From: WTFV01 sp965200895
GTDB lineage: Bacteria; Acidobacteriota; Vicinamibacteria; Vicinamibacterales; UBA8438
Reading direction: 5' to 3'
DNA: 64,000 bases
NCBI GenBank assembly: GCA_965200895.1
Contig: CBDAVM010000001.1
Location: forward strand, 1,488,001 to 1,552,000
Shown: piece by piece, positions 43,190 through 51,732 of the stretch
Layout: each line of letters starts with the position of its first letter
How positions within the stretch are numbered: position 1 is the first letter of the stretch
The notes under the pieces: model-generated
The model's input: only the letters and a program-made list of their open reading frames with translations
What the model was told of the DNA's origin: nothing
Databases searched by the model: none
Translations under genes and position numbers: made by a program

Positions 43190-43482
43190 CGTCCGGCCCG
43201 CCGGGCTTGGAATCGAACCGTCTTCCACCGACAACCCGTATCCCTACGAGCACGAGATGGTGGGGATCAGCTCGGACCGGATCTCCATCCGCTACCACGG
43301 GATTGCCCACACGCATCTGGACGCGTTGCCGATCCGCGGCGGCACGGGTCGCCGCGGAATCCGATCGCGGTGTTCCGAGCGCGCGGATGGCTCGGCGCCG
43401 TCGGGCGCGGGACTCGGACGCCGAACGGCCCGGTCAGCACGCGGATGCGCGCAGACCGGACCGGCTCGAATCCACGTCTGCG
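43190..43482 (+). pseudogene. Cyclase/kynurenine-formamidase-like fragment
   Basis: DNPYPYEHEMVGISSDRISI and RYHGIAHTHLDAL (about 43228-43325) match the metal-binding core of cyclase-family (PF04199) amidohydrolases, with the HTHLDA motif intact. The expected CHxxYxGxxYNG continuation is missing and the rest up to 43482 is unassigned. A relic. Confidence 0.6.
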
Positions 43483-44523
43483 CTACCGTGACTCCTGCGC
43501 GGCCGCTTCGGCCGCCGCCTCTTCGGCGCGCGCCCCGGCCAGGATGTTGTACAGCCCGTAGTTGCCCTCGTGGCAGGCGTACTCGAACAGCGGCTGGTCG
43601 TTCCACTGCATCGGGACCTCGTAGGTCCACGGCCGCGACCAGACGGTCGGGTCGTCGATGGTCGCCTGGTACAGAAGCGTGTCGTCCGCCACGCGCGTGA
43701 ACCGCTCGACCAGGCGCAGGTTGGCGTCGGTCCGGCCCTGCGAGAAGCTGGTCTCGCGCAGGAAGCGGCTCGTCTCGACGACAAGGGTGTCGCCCTCCCA
43801 GTGGCCGCGGGACTCGCCCGTCCACTGCGGCAGGTCGGTGTGCGCGCGCCCGTCGAGGGGGACGACGCGCACGTTGTGGTTCATCTCGTTCAGAAGCGCC
43901 ACGGTGTCGGGCGTCTGGAAGATCTGCACGTTGTTGTTGTAGCCGCCCGGCGTCATCGGCGGCCCGGAGTTGAAGCCGGTGATGCAGCGCAACTGCAGCC
44001 CGTTCGAGCCGAGTTCCTCCATCCAGCCGCCGGGCGTGGGCGCGTGGGTGACGACGCCTTCGCGCGCCGCGCGCAACGCCGCCTGCCGCGCCGCGGCCTC
44101 GGGCGTGAACGGCGGCATCCTGCCGTTCGGCGGGTCGATGACCAGCGCCGTTCGGCGGGTGCCGACCGTCGTTGTGCCCCGGTCGAGCCAGAAGTTGTTG
44201 TAGAAGCCGGGGGCGCCGTTCTCGCCGGTGTCGACGCTCCGGGTCACCGTCGTACGCAGGGCCGGCCGGTTCGCCAGCTCCTCGTTGCGGTCAAGGGTCT
44301 CCTGCTCGAGGCGCGCCGCCTCTTCCGCAGTCAGGAACTCCTGGTCCGCCAGTTCGTCGGGCCGCTCCATCGGCGTAATGGACCGGAAGTCCCAGACTCC
44401 CTGCAGGTCCGGTGCGCCCCACGGCGTCCGGGGCGCATTCTCGTCCTGCGCGGCGGCGAATCCGGGCGTCAGCGCCACGAGCGCAACCGCCGTCACCAAC
44501 GCCGCAAGACATCGATGGCTCAT
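43483..44523 (-). CDS. Secreted APDLQGVWD-family protein
   Basis: 346 residues. Signal peptide CLAALVTAVALVALTPGFAA, then TPWGAPDLQGVWDFRSITPM. Other conserved parts are RTALVIDPPNGRMPPFTPEA, the GGYNNNVQIFQTPDTVALL segment, VVPLDGRAH, WEGDTLVVETSRF, LVERFTRV and the C-terminal FEYACHEGNYGLYNIL. I know this as an uncharacterised family expanded in Acidobacteriota; function unknown. GGAGGAGGACG precedes the ATG. A paralog lies at 56013-57017. Confidence 0.82.
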   Translation of the reverse strand: MSHRCLAALVTAVALVALTPGFAAAQDENAPRTPWGAPDLQGVWDFRSITPMERPDELADQEFLTAEEAARLEQETLDRNEELANRPALRTTVTRSVDTGENGAPGFYNNFWLDRGTTTVGTRRTALVIDPPNGRMPPFTPEAAARQAALRAAREGVVTHAPTPGGWMEELGSNGLQLRCITGFNSGPPMTPGGYNNNVQIFQTPDTVALLNEMNHNVRVVPLDGRAHTDLPQWTGESRGHWEGDTLVVETSRFLRETSFSQGRTDANLRLVERFTRVADDTLLYQATIDDPTVWSRPWTYEVPMQWNDQPLFEYACHEGNYGLYNILAGARAEEAAAEAAAQESR

Positions 44524-44661
44524 CGTCCTCCTCCTTCTCGGTTCCCGACACCACCCCGCAGGGCGCCTCCGGGCGGGTGCGTCCTGCAAGGCGATTATGA
44601 CCGCCGCCGTGCGGGTGTCAAGATCGTCGGACCGTCTGTGGCGCCAGCCGATGCTGTGGGA

Positions 44662-44765
44662 GCCGGCGTCTGCGAGCGGCCGACGTCGGTGTGACCCGGC
44701 AGTTCCGAGCAGCTCTGTTGGACGGCCGCGGGCCGGCGTCTGCAAGCGGCCGAGGTCGGTGTGAC
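44662..44765 (-). repeat. 34-nt direct repeat, 70-nt period, behind a small gene
   Basis: GCCGGCGTCTGCRAGCGGCC followed by GASGTCGGTGTGAC occurs at 44662-44695 and 44732-44765 with two mismatches. On the minus strand both copies lie immediately after the stop codon (44768-44770) of the small membrane-protein gene. Confidence 0.9.
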
Positions 44766-44767
44766 GG

Positions 44768-44974
44768 TCAGCGAGCGGCGCGACCCACGTAGCCCTGGAA
44801 CGTCCGCTCGACGAAGTCGTCCACGCCGGGGACGAACAGAACGGCGAGGACGGTGACGACGATCGCCGCCGCAATGCACCAGTAGAAGTACTGTATGGGA
44901 TGCCTGTCGCCGCCGGCCCGCCGCCGCCTCGCACGCCCGGCCGGCCGCCGCTTCCGACTTCCTGCCATCGCCAT
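44768..44974 (-). CDS. Small membrane protein with basic N-terminus
   Basis: 68 residues: about 27 residues rich in Arg/Lys (SRKRRPAGRARRRRAGG), one helix (FYWCIAAAIVVTVLAVLFV) and a short tail VDDFVERTFQGYVGRAAR. GGGAGG lies 1-2 nt before the ATG at 44974. It is downstream of, and codirectional with, 45109-45624, from which it is separated by the tandem 70-nt repeat. No family recognised. Confidence 0.55.
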   Translation of the reverse strand: MAMAGSRKRRPAGRARRRRAGGDRHPIQYFYWCIAAAIVVTVLAVLFVPGVDDFVERTFQGYVGRAAR

Positions 44975-45031
44975 GCCTCCCGCCGGACCGGGTCGGGCGC
45001 CGCCGTTGCGTCCGACCCTCCGATTTCGCTG

Positions 45032-45173
45032 CGGGCGGTCAGCGCAGTGCGCTGCCCCGAACCTCCACGAGTCGCCGGCCTCCACCCCCGCCCGGGTGAG
45101 CCGGGCGGTCAGCGCGGCGCCGCCTCGAACACCCACGAGTCGCCGGCTTCCACCCCCGCCCGGGTGAGCCGGG
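45032..45173 (-). repeat. 70-nt tandem duplication of a gene 3' end
   Basis: Unit CGGGCGGTCAGCGC...CACGAGTCGCCGGC...CCGCCCGGGTGAGC runs from 45032 to about 45101 and again from 45102 to about 45173. The second unit holds the real end (GVEAGDSWVFEAAPR and stop) of the gene at 45109; the first repeats GVEAGDSWRF and a stop downstream. Same architecture as at cobO and cbiZ. Confidence 0.92.
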
Positions 45174-45624
45174 ACGGGTACTTCGCCTGGATGGCGGCGG
45201 TGATGCCGTCGAGGATCCCGCCCGACTCGATGCGCAAGAGCTGCCGCTCGTAGCGTCTGCCGTCGATGCGGAGCACGGCGCGACCATCCCGCTCCGCCTG
45301 GATCGGCCAGCGTTTCCACAACCGGCCGACGAAGGTGCCCATGTAGCCCGACCAGACGTACAGCTTGCCATCGTATTCCGCGGTCCAGATGCGGCGCGAC
45401 CGCGGCGGGTCGAGCAACTGCAACTCGATGGTCTGGATGTCCCTCACGAAGCTCCAGTCCGGTTCCGGGCCGGAGTGGAGCTCGCCCGCAACCAGGGCGC
45501 CGCCCGAGAACAGCCGGTTCGGGCCGTCGGCGAAACGCTGTTTCGCGGCCGCCGTGATGACAGCGGTCACCGGGATCAGCAGCAGGCAGCCGACGACGAT
45601 GAGCGCCCGGATAGCGACTTGCAT
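45109..45624 (-). CDS. Hypothetical membrane-anchored protein
   Basis: 171 residues: one N-terminal helix (ALIVVGCLLLIPVTAVITAA) and a soluble domain with SGGALVAGELHSGPEPDWSF, IQTIELQLLDPPRSRRIWTA, YDGKLYVWSGYMG and the basic GRRYERQLLRI. The pattern suggests a small beta-barrel, perhaps related to PNPOx/DUF2255-like folds, but I cannot name it. Its C-terminus has been duplicated downstream. Confidence 0.65.
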   Translation of the reverse strand: MQVAIRALIVVGCLLLIPVTAVITAAAKQRFADGPNRLFSGGALVAGELHSGPEPDWSFVRDIQTIELQLLDPPRSRRIWTAEYDGKLYVWSGYMGTFVGRLWKRWPIQAERDGRAVLRIDGRRYERQLLRIESGGILDGITAAIQAKYPSRLTRAGVEAGDSWVFEAAPR

Positions 45625-45820
45625 GGTGTCCTCAGTCTACCGCATCCGATCGTTTCCCTCCGGCGATGCCGTTACCGAGAGGTGACGAGGTGACGAGATG
45701 CCGCTGACCGGTGCGCGACGATGGCCAGTCTGCTGGCAGGGAGGAATCGCGGTGGAACGACAGGCTCCAACCGGGTAGACTGGTCCCGATCGGCAGCTTC
45801 CCACCGCCGATTCCGTCCGT

Positions 45821-48358
45821 ATGCTGAAGCGGAGGAAGAGAATGCAGAGCGGGCTCGGCGTCGCCGTCCTCACGCTCGGCACGATCGTGGCCATCGTCCC
45901 GGCGGCCGAGGCGCAGGCGGCCGGTTCGCCGCCGCCTGCCTTGACGGCGCCGGCGCAGAGGCCCGGGTTGGACGAGGTGGTGCGGGGACCGGCGTCGCAG
46001 GCGACCGGGGCGCTGCCGGCGCGCGCGGCCGACCGGACCGCAGCGGCCCAGGCGGTCGTCGCCGGCACGTGCCGGCGCTGCCACAACGACCGTCTGCGCT
46101 CCGGGAACCTCTCGCTCGCGGCGTTCGAGGTCGCCCGGGCGGTCGAGCAGGCCGCGGCGGCGGAGCGGATGGTCCGCAAGCTGCGGGCCGGCCTGATGCC
46201 GCCGGCGGGCGTCCGGCGCCCGGACGAATCCGCCCTGATTGCGCTCGCCGAGGCGCTCGAGACGCGGCTGGACGATGCCGCGGCGGCGAATCCCAATCCG
46301 GGCCGCCGGGGTTTCCAGCGGCTGAACCGGGCCGAGTACGAGCGGACGATCCGCGACCTGCTGGGCGTCGACATCGACGCGGGCGACTACCTGCCGCTCG
46401 ACACCAAGAGCGCCAACTTCGACAACATCGCCGACGTACAGATGCTGTCGCCGACGCTGATGAACGGCTATCTGCGCGCCGCCAGCGAGATCAGCCGGCT
46501 GGCCGTGGGCGACGCCTCGGCCGGCCCGGTGGAGGCGGTCTACAAGGTGCCGCGCTGGGTGTCGCAGCGCGATCAGGTCGAGGGTGCGCCGTACGGCTCG
46601 CGCGGCGGCGTGTCGGTGACGCACACGTTCCCGGCCGACGGTGCCTACCGCTTTCGCGTCTCGTTCCATCACGAGACGACCGGCGAGATGTTCGGCAGCG
46701 GGCGCGGCGCACTGCACACGACGGCGCGGCGAGAACAGATCGAGATCGCGATCGACGGCGAGCGGGCGGCGCTGTTCGCTCTCGATCGCTGGATGCACGT
46801 CTCCGATCCGGATGGCGTGAACCTGTGGACCGAGCCGATCCAAGTCACCGCCGGCCCCCACCGGGTGTCGGCCGTGTTCGTGCCGCAGTTCGACGGGCCG
46901 GTCCAGGACCTGATCTCGCCCCACGACTGGTCCCTGGCGAGCACCAGCATCGCCAACGCGTACGGCTTCACCAGCCTGCCGCACCTGCGCGACCTCGCGA
47001 TCCGGGGACCGGAGAAGGTGACCGGCGTTTCCGATACGCCCAGCCGGGCCCGCATCTTCACCTGCCGGCCCGCGGCGCCGGAAGAGGCGCGTACCTGCGC
47101 CAGCGAGATCGTCGGCCGGCTCGGCACGGCGGCCTACCGGCGTCGGCTCACGGCGGCGAATCACGAAGCGCTGATGGCGCTGTACGACGCCGGCGAAGAA
47201 GACGGCGGCTTCGAGGCCGGCGTGCGGATGGCCATCGAGGCCATGCTGGCCAGCCCGCACTTCGTATTCCGCTTCGAGGAGCCCCCGGTGGACACGCCGC
47301 CGTCGGCCGCGTTCCCGATCGCCGATCACGACCTGGCGTCACGGCTGTCGTTCTTCCTCTGGTCGTCCGCGCCCGACGCCGAGCTGCTGGCGCTGGCGGC
47401 CGGGCAGCGCCTGTCGGACGCGGACGTGTTGGAGCGGCAGGTGCGGCGGATGCTCGCCGATCCGCGGGCGGAGGCGCTTGCCACACGTTTCGCCGCCCAG
47501 TGGCTGCGCCTGCCCGACCTGGAGGCGCTGCACCCGGACGTGCGCGTGTACCCGGACTTCGACGAGCAGCTCAAGCGCGCGCTGCGGCGCGAGACCGAGC
47601 TGTTCTTCCTGCACCTGCTCCGCGAGGACCGCAGCCTGCTGGAGCTGTTCGACGCCGATTACACGTTCGTCAACGAGCGGCTCGCGCGGCACTACGGGAT
47701 TCCCGGCGTCGTCGGCCCCCGGTTCCGGCGCGTGCCGTACCCGGACGGCGAGCCGCGGCGCGGCGTGCTCGGGCACGGCAGCGTGCTGGCCCTGACCTCC
47801 TACGCCGACCGCACGTCGCCCGTACTGCGGGGCAAATGGGCGATGGAGGTGCTGCTGGGCAGCCCGCCGCCGCCGCCCCCGCCCAACGTGCCCGACCTGG
47901 AGGAGACGGTGGTCGCCGAGGACGGGCGGCTGCTCTCGGTCCGCGAGCGCCTGGCTCGGCATCGTGCGAGCCCGGCCTGCGCCTCGTGCCATCGCATGAT
48001 GGACCCGATCGGGCTGGCCCTGGAGCGCTACGACGTCACCGGGGCCCGCCGCATGTGGGACAACGGTGCGGCGATCGATGCGTCGGGCGAACTCTACGAC
48101 GGCACGCCGATCCGCAGCGCCGCGGACCTGCGCACCGCTTTGCTGCGGCGTCCGGTGCCGATCATCCGGACCTTCGTCGAAAACCTGATGGCCTACGCGC
48201 TGGGCCGCCGGCTGGAGCACTACGACATGCCGGCCGTGCGCGACATCGCTCGTGTCGCGTCTGCCGCCGACAACCGCCTCTCCGCCTTCATCCTCGGCGT
48301 CGTGCGCACGCCGGCGTTCCGGATGAAGGCCGGCATGGCGGGGGAGATCACCCCATGA
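45821..48358 (+). CDS. DUF1587/1595/1592/1588/1585 cytochrome-like secreted protein
   Basis: 845 residues. After a signal peptide and an Ala/Pro-rich linker comes the heme motif CRRCH (near residue 87), then DUF1587 (RLNRAEYERTIRDLLGVDID), a beta domain, DUF1595 (EIVGRLGTAAYRRRLTAANH), DUF1592 (DLASRLSFFLWSSAPDAELL), DUF1588 (GSVLALTSYADRTSPVLRGK, with CASCH) and DUF1585 (NLMAYALGRRLEHYDMPAVR). Domain order equals that of 13895-16378, but the sequence is well diverged. Its TGA overlaps the ATG of the DUF1552 gene, so both are co-translated. Role presumably periplasmic redox or polymer degradation, unproven. Confidence 0.92.
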   Translation: MLKRRKRMQSGLGVAVLTLGTIVAIVPAAEAQAAGSPPPALTAPAQRPGLDEVVRGPASQATGALPARAADRTAAAQAVVAGTCRRCHNDRLRSGNLSLAAFEVARAVEQAAAAERMVRKLRAGLMPPAGVRRPDESALIALAEALETRLDDAAAANPNPGRRGFQRLNRAEYERTIRDLLGVDIDAGDYLPLDTKSANFDNIADVQMLSPTLMNGYLRAASEISRLAVGDASAGPVEAVYKVPRWVSQRDQVEGAPYGSRGGVSVTHTFPADGAYRFRVSFHHETTGEMFGSGRGALHTTARREQIEIAIDGERAALFALDRWMHVSDPDGVNLWTEPIQVTAGPHRVSAVFVPQFDGPVQDLISPHDWSLASTSIANAYGFTSLPHLRDLAIRGPEKVTGVSDTPSRARIFTCRPAAPEEARTCASEIVGRLGTAAYRRRLTAANHEALMALYDAGEEDGGFEAGVRMAIEAMLASPHFVFRFEEPPVDTPPSAAFPIADHDLASRLSFFLWSSAPDAELLALAAGQRLSDADVLERQVRRMLADPRAEALATRFAAQWLRLPDLEALHPDVRVYPDFDEQLKRALRRETELFFLHLLREDRSLLELFDADYTFVNERLARHYGIPGVVGPRFRRVPYPDGEPRRGVLGHGSVLALTSYADRTSPVLRGKWAMEVLLGSPPPPPPPNVPDLEETVVAEDGRLLSVRERLARHRASPACASCHRMMDPIGLALERYDVTGARRMWDNGAAIDASGELYDGTPIRSAADLRTALLRRPVPIIRTFVENLMAYALGRRLEHYDMPAVRDIARVASAADNRLSAFILGVVRTPAFRMKAGMAGEITP

Positions 48359-49752
48359 CCCTGATCACCGGCAAGCACCTGCCCCGGCGCACCTTCCTGC
48401 GCGGCGTGGGCGTCACTGTGGCGCTGCCGTTCCTGGACGCCTTCGTGCCGGCCGGCCCGCGCCGGGCGCGCGCCGCCGCGGCGGGATCTGCCGCCGATCC
48501 GACACGGCTGGTCTGCATCGAGAACGTCCACGGCGCCGCCGGCAGTACGGCGTACGGGGCGTCCCGTCACCTGTGGTCGCCGGCCGCGGTGGGGCGCGAC
48601 TTCGATCTCGCGCCGGGCGCGCTGAGCCCGCTGGAGCCGTTCCGCGATGTGCTGACCGTCGTCAGCGACACCGACGTCGCGCCGGCCGAGGCGGTGACCC
48701 CGCCGGAGATCGGCGGTGACCACTTCCGGTCGAGCGCCACCTTCCTGACGCAGTCGCATCCGAAGCAGACCGAGAGCTCCGACGTGCGGGCCGGGATCTC
48801 GCTGGACCAGCTCTACGCGCAGCGCTTCGGTCAGGACACCCCGATCCCGTCGATGCAGCTCTGCATCGAGAACGTCGACCAGGCCGGCGGGTGCGCCTAC
48901 GGCTACTCCTGCGTCTACACCGACACCATCAGTTGGGCGTCGCCGACCGAGCCGCTGCCGATGATCCGCGATCCGCGCCTGGGGTTCGACCTGCTGTTCG
49001 GGGCCGGCGGCACCCCCGACCAGCGCACCGCGCGGCGGCGGGAGCGGCGCAGCGTGCTCGATTTCATCACTGCCGAGGTGGCCTCCCTGAAGCGTGATCT
49101 CGATCCCGCGGATCGGCGGCGGATGGATCGCTACCTGGAGGATGTCCGCGAGATCGAACGCCGTATCCAGCGGGTGGAGGAGCGCAACACCAGCGGGGAG
49201 GCGCTGCTGTTGCCCGGCGCCCCGGCCGGCGTGCCGGACTCGTTCGACGAGCACGTCAAGCTGATGTTCGACCTGCAGGCGCTGGCGTTCCGGGCGGACA
49301 TGACGCGCATCTTCTCGTTCAAGCTGTCACGCGACGCCACCGGCCGCGTCTACCCGGAGAGCGGTGTCGACCGCGGGTTCCATCCCGCGTCGCATCACGG
49401 CGAGCAGGCGGCACGGATAGAGCAGTTCGCACGGCTCAACCGCTACCACGTCAGCCTGATTCCCTATTTCCTCGAGAAGCTGCGGAGTGTCGAGGAGGGC
49501 AACGCCACCCTGCTCGACAAGGCGATGGTCATCTACGGGTCGCCGATGGGCAATCCGAACGTCCACAACCACAAGCGATGTCCGCTGTTCGTGGCCGGCG
49601 GCGCCAACGGGAAGCTGTCCGGCAACCTGCACCTGCGGGCCGCGCCGGGCACCCCCATGGCCAACGTCATGCTGGACCTGCTGCACCGGCTCGGTCTCGA
49701 CGACCTCGAATGCTTCGGCGACAGTACCGGGACGTTCCCGCTGTCCGCATGA
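48355..49752 (+). CDS. DUF1552 secreted protein (Tat-exported)
   Basis: 465 residues. Tat-like signal LPRRTFLRGVGVTVALPFLD, then DUF1552 features ATFLTQSHPKQTESSDVRAG, SLDQLYAQRFGQ, GGCAYGYSCVYTDTISW, RYLEDVREIERRIQRVEERN and the terminal ANVMLDLLHRLGLDDLECFG. Coupled (ATGA) to the DUF1592 gene. It belongs to a more distant branch of the family than 12561-13898, with SASRHLWSP-type N-domain wording. Confidence 0.9.
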   Translation: MTLITGKHLPRRTFLRGVGVTVALPFLDAFVPAGPRRARAAAAGSAADPTRLVCIENVHGAAGSTAYGASRHLWSPAAVGRDFDLAPGALSPLEPFRDVLTVVSDTDVAPAEAVTPPEIGGDHFRSSATFLTQSHPKQTESSDVRAGISLDQLYAQRFGQDTPIPSMQLCIENVDQAGGCAYGYSCVYTDTISWASPTEPLPMIRDPRLGFDLLFGAGGTPDQRTARRRERRSVLDFITAEVASLKRDLDPADRRRMDRYLEDVREIERRIQRVEERNTSGEALLLPGAPAGVPDSFDEHVKLMFDLQALAFRADMTRIFSFKLSRDATGRVYPESGVDRGFHPASHHGEQAARIEQFARLNRYHVSLIPYFLEKLRSVEEGNATLLDKAMVIYGSPMGNPNVHNHKRCPLFVAGGANGKLSGNLHLRAAPGTPMANVMLDLLHRLGLDDLECFGDSTGTFPLSA

Positions 49753-49795
49753 AAGACCGGCCGGTGTGCGCCCCAGGCAGATCAGGGAGCCAGCG

Positions 49796-51637
49796 ATGCA
49801 TTTCATTCGAAGCGTCCGATTCGCCGTCGTGGTCGCGTGTACGGTGGCCGCGCCGGGACTGGAGTCGGTCTCGGCCGCGGTTGATGCGCCGGTCGCCGAT
49901 GCCGCCATGCGTCAGGACGTCGATACGGTTCGCAGCCTGCTCGCGCGGGGCGCCGATCCCGACGCCGCCCGCGGCGACGGCATGACGGCGCTGCACTGGG
50001 CGGCGCAACAGGGCGATGTCGGGATCGTCGCGCTGCTGCTGGATGCCGGCGCGGATGTAGAGGCGCGCACGCGGCTGGGCGGCCACACGCCGTTGCACGT
50101 CGCGGGCCGCAGCGCCCGGGCCGCCGTCGTACGGGCGCTGCTCGCGGCGGGGGGCGACGCGAACACCGTCACGACCACCGGCGCCACCGCCTTGCACTTT
50201 GCCGCCGGCTCGGGTAGCGCCGAGGCGGTGGCGGCGCTGCTGGACCATGGCGCCACCGCCGACGCCCGCGAGCCGGTGTGGGGTCAGACCCCGCTGATGT
50301 TCGCGGCGGCCGCCGGCCGGCACGAGGCTATCGCCGAGCTGCTGGCGCGGGGCGCCGACCCGGAGCTGGCCGGGACGGTCGTCGACATCGGCGCCCGCAA
50401 CGAGGCCGATCGCGAGGACAGCCGCCGCCGGCGGGAGCGCATGGCGGCGTTGCGGGCGGGAATGTCCGTCGAGATGGCGTCCGCCGCGGTCGGGGCCGGC
50501 GTTCCCGGTGAGGTCGCCGCCGCTCGCGGCTCGAGTCCGGCCTGGACCTCGAGTCCGGCCTGGACGTCGTCGGTACCGCTGTCCCCCGAGGCGCGCGCCG
50601 CCGCCGCGGCAGCCGAAGCCGCGGCCATCGAGGCGGACCTGCTGGAGGAGCCGGAGCCGCTCGGTTTCGCAGATCTCGTCGGGACCCACGGCGGGCTGAC
50701 GGCGTTGTTGCTCGCCGCACGCGAAGGCTACACGGACGCGGCGGTGGCGCTGATCGATGGAGGAGCCGACATCAACCGCGTCAGCGCGGCCGACGGGACG
50801 AGCGCGCTGCTCATCGCGTCAATCAACGGGCATTTCGACCTGGCGCTGCGCCTGCTGGAGCTGGGCGCCGATCCGACGCTGGCCAGCGATGCCGGGGCCA
50901 CGCCGCTCTACGGCGCCCTCAACATGCACTGGGCGCCGAAGGCGCGGCACCCGCAGCCCACCGACCACCTGCAGCAGTCCATCTCGTACCTGGATCTGAT
51001 GCAGGTCCTGATCGACGCCGGGGCCGACGTCAACGCGCGCCTGAAGCGCTCGCTGTGGTACACGACCTACAACCGCGACCTGCTCGGGGTCGACCGCGCC
51101 GGGGCCACGCCGTTCTGGCGCGCCGCCTACGCGCTCGACATCGACGCCATGCGCCTGCTGCTGGCCCACGGCGCGGATCCGCATCTGTCGACGATCAAGG
51201 TCCCCTCGCGCCGTCGCCCCGCCGACCCCGACCCGTCGGGGTTGCCGCCGGTGCCCTACGGCGGTCCGGGCGTGCCTCCGCTGCTGGCCGCCTCGGGCGT
51301 CGGCCACGGCCAGGGCTTCGCGGGCAACTCGCACCGGCACGCGCCGGACGGCTGGCTGCCCGCCGTGCGCTACCTGGTCGAGGAGGTCGGCGCCGATGTG
51401 CACGCCCGCGACCACAACGGCTACAACGCTGTCCACCACGCCGCGGCGCGCGGGGACGACGTGCTGATCCGCTACCTCGTCGACCGCGGCGTCGACGTCA
51501 CCGAGGTCAGCCGGATGGGCCAGACCACGGTCGACATGGCCAACGGTCCGGTCCAGCGCATCCAGCCGTTCCCCGAGACGATCGCACTGCTCGAGAGCCT
51601 GGGCGCCGTGAACAACCACCGCTGCCTGAGCTGCTGA
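49796..51637 (+). CDS. Secreted ankyrin-repeat protein
   Basis: 613 residues, signal peptide then ankyrin repeats (TALHWAAQQGDVGIVALLLD, HTPLHVAGRSARAAVVRALL, TALHFAAGSGSAEAVAALLD). A low-complexity Ala-rich insert near residue 245-285 contains an 18-nt tandem repeat (SPAWTS twice) and may be an extended linker. Further repeats resume at GGLTALLLAAREGYTDAAVA. GGGAG lies 9 nt before the ATG. It follows the DUF1592/DUF1552 pair by 43 nt and may be cotranscribed; at 16-18 kb an ankyrin gene again sits beside such a pair. Confidence 0.9.
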   Translation: MHFIRSVRFAVVVACTVAAPGLESVSAAVDAPVADAAMRQDVDTVRSLLARGADPDAARGDGMTALHWAAQQGDVGIVALLLDAGADVEARTRLGGHTPLHVAGRSARAAVVRALLAAGGDANTVTTTGATALHFAAGSGSAEAVAALLDHGATADAREPVWGQTPLMFAAAAGRHEAIAELLARGADPELAGTVVDIGARNEADREDSRRRRERMAALRAGMSVEMASAAVGAGVPGEVAAARGSSPAWTSSPAWTSSVPLSPEARAAAAAAEAAAIEADLLEEPEPLGFADLVGTHGGLTALLLAAREGYTDAAVALIDGGADINRVSAADGTSALLIASINGHFDLALRLLELGADPTLASDAGATPLYGALNMHWAPKARHPQPTDHLQQSISYLDLMQVLIDAGADVNARLKRSLWYTTYNRDLLGVDRAGATPFWRAAYALDIDAMRLLLAHGADPHLSTIKVPSRRRPADPDPSGLPPVPYGGPGVPPLLAASGVGHGQGFAGNSHRHAPDGWLPAVRYLVEEVGADVHARDHNGYNAVHHAAARGDDVLIRYLVDRGVDVTEVSRMGQTTVDMANGPVQRIQPFPETIALLESLGAVNNHRCLSC

Positions 51638-51650
51638 GCAGGATCAGAAA

Positions 51651-51684
51651 ACGGGGCGCCCGCCTCGTCTGGCGGACGCCCCGT
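51651..51684 (-). terminator. Rho-independent terminator between convergent genes
   Basis: ACGGGGCGCCCGCC and GGCGGACGCCCCGT form a 14-bp stem with one mismatch around TCGTCT. On the minus strand it is followed by TTTTC, so it should end the DUF1501 operon; on the plus strand it may also end the ankyrin transcript. Confidence 0.8.
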
Positions 51685-51732
51685 GTCGGGCTCTCGGGTG
51701 GCCGTTCACCGCCACCCTCCCGGATCGGCGCC

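Noticed and set aside
50527..50566. 18-nt tandem repeat within the ankyrin gene
   Set aside because: In-frame linker expansion (SPAWTS twice); ordinary slippage in low-complexity sequence rather than an element.
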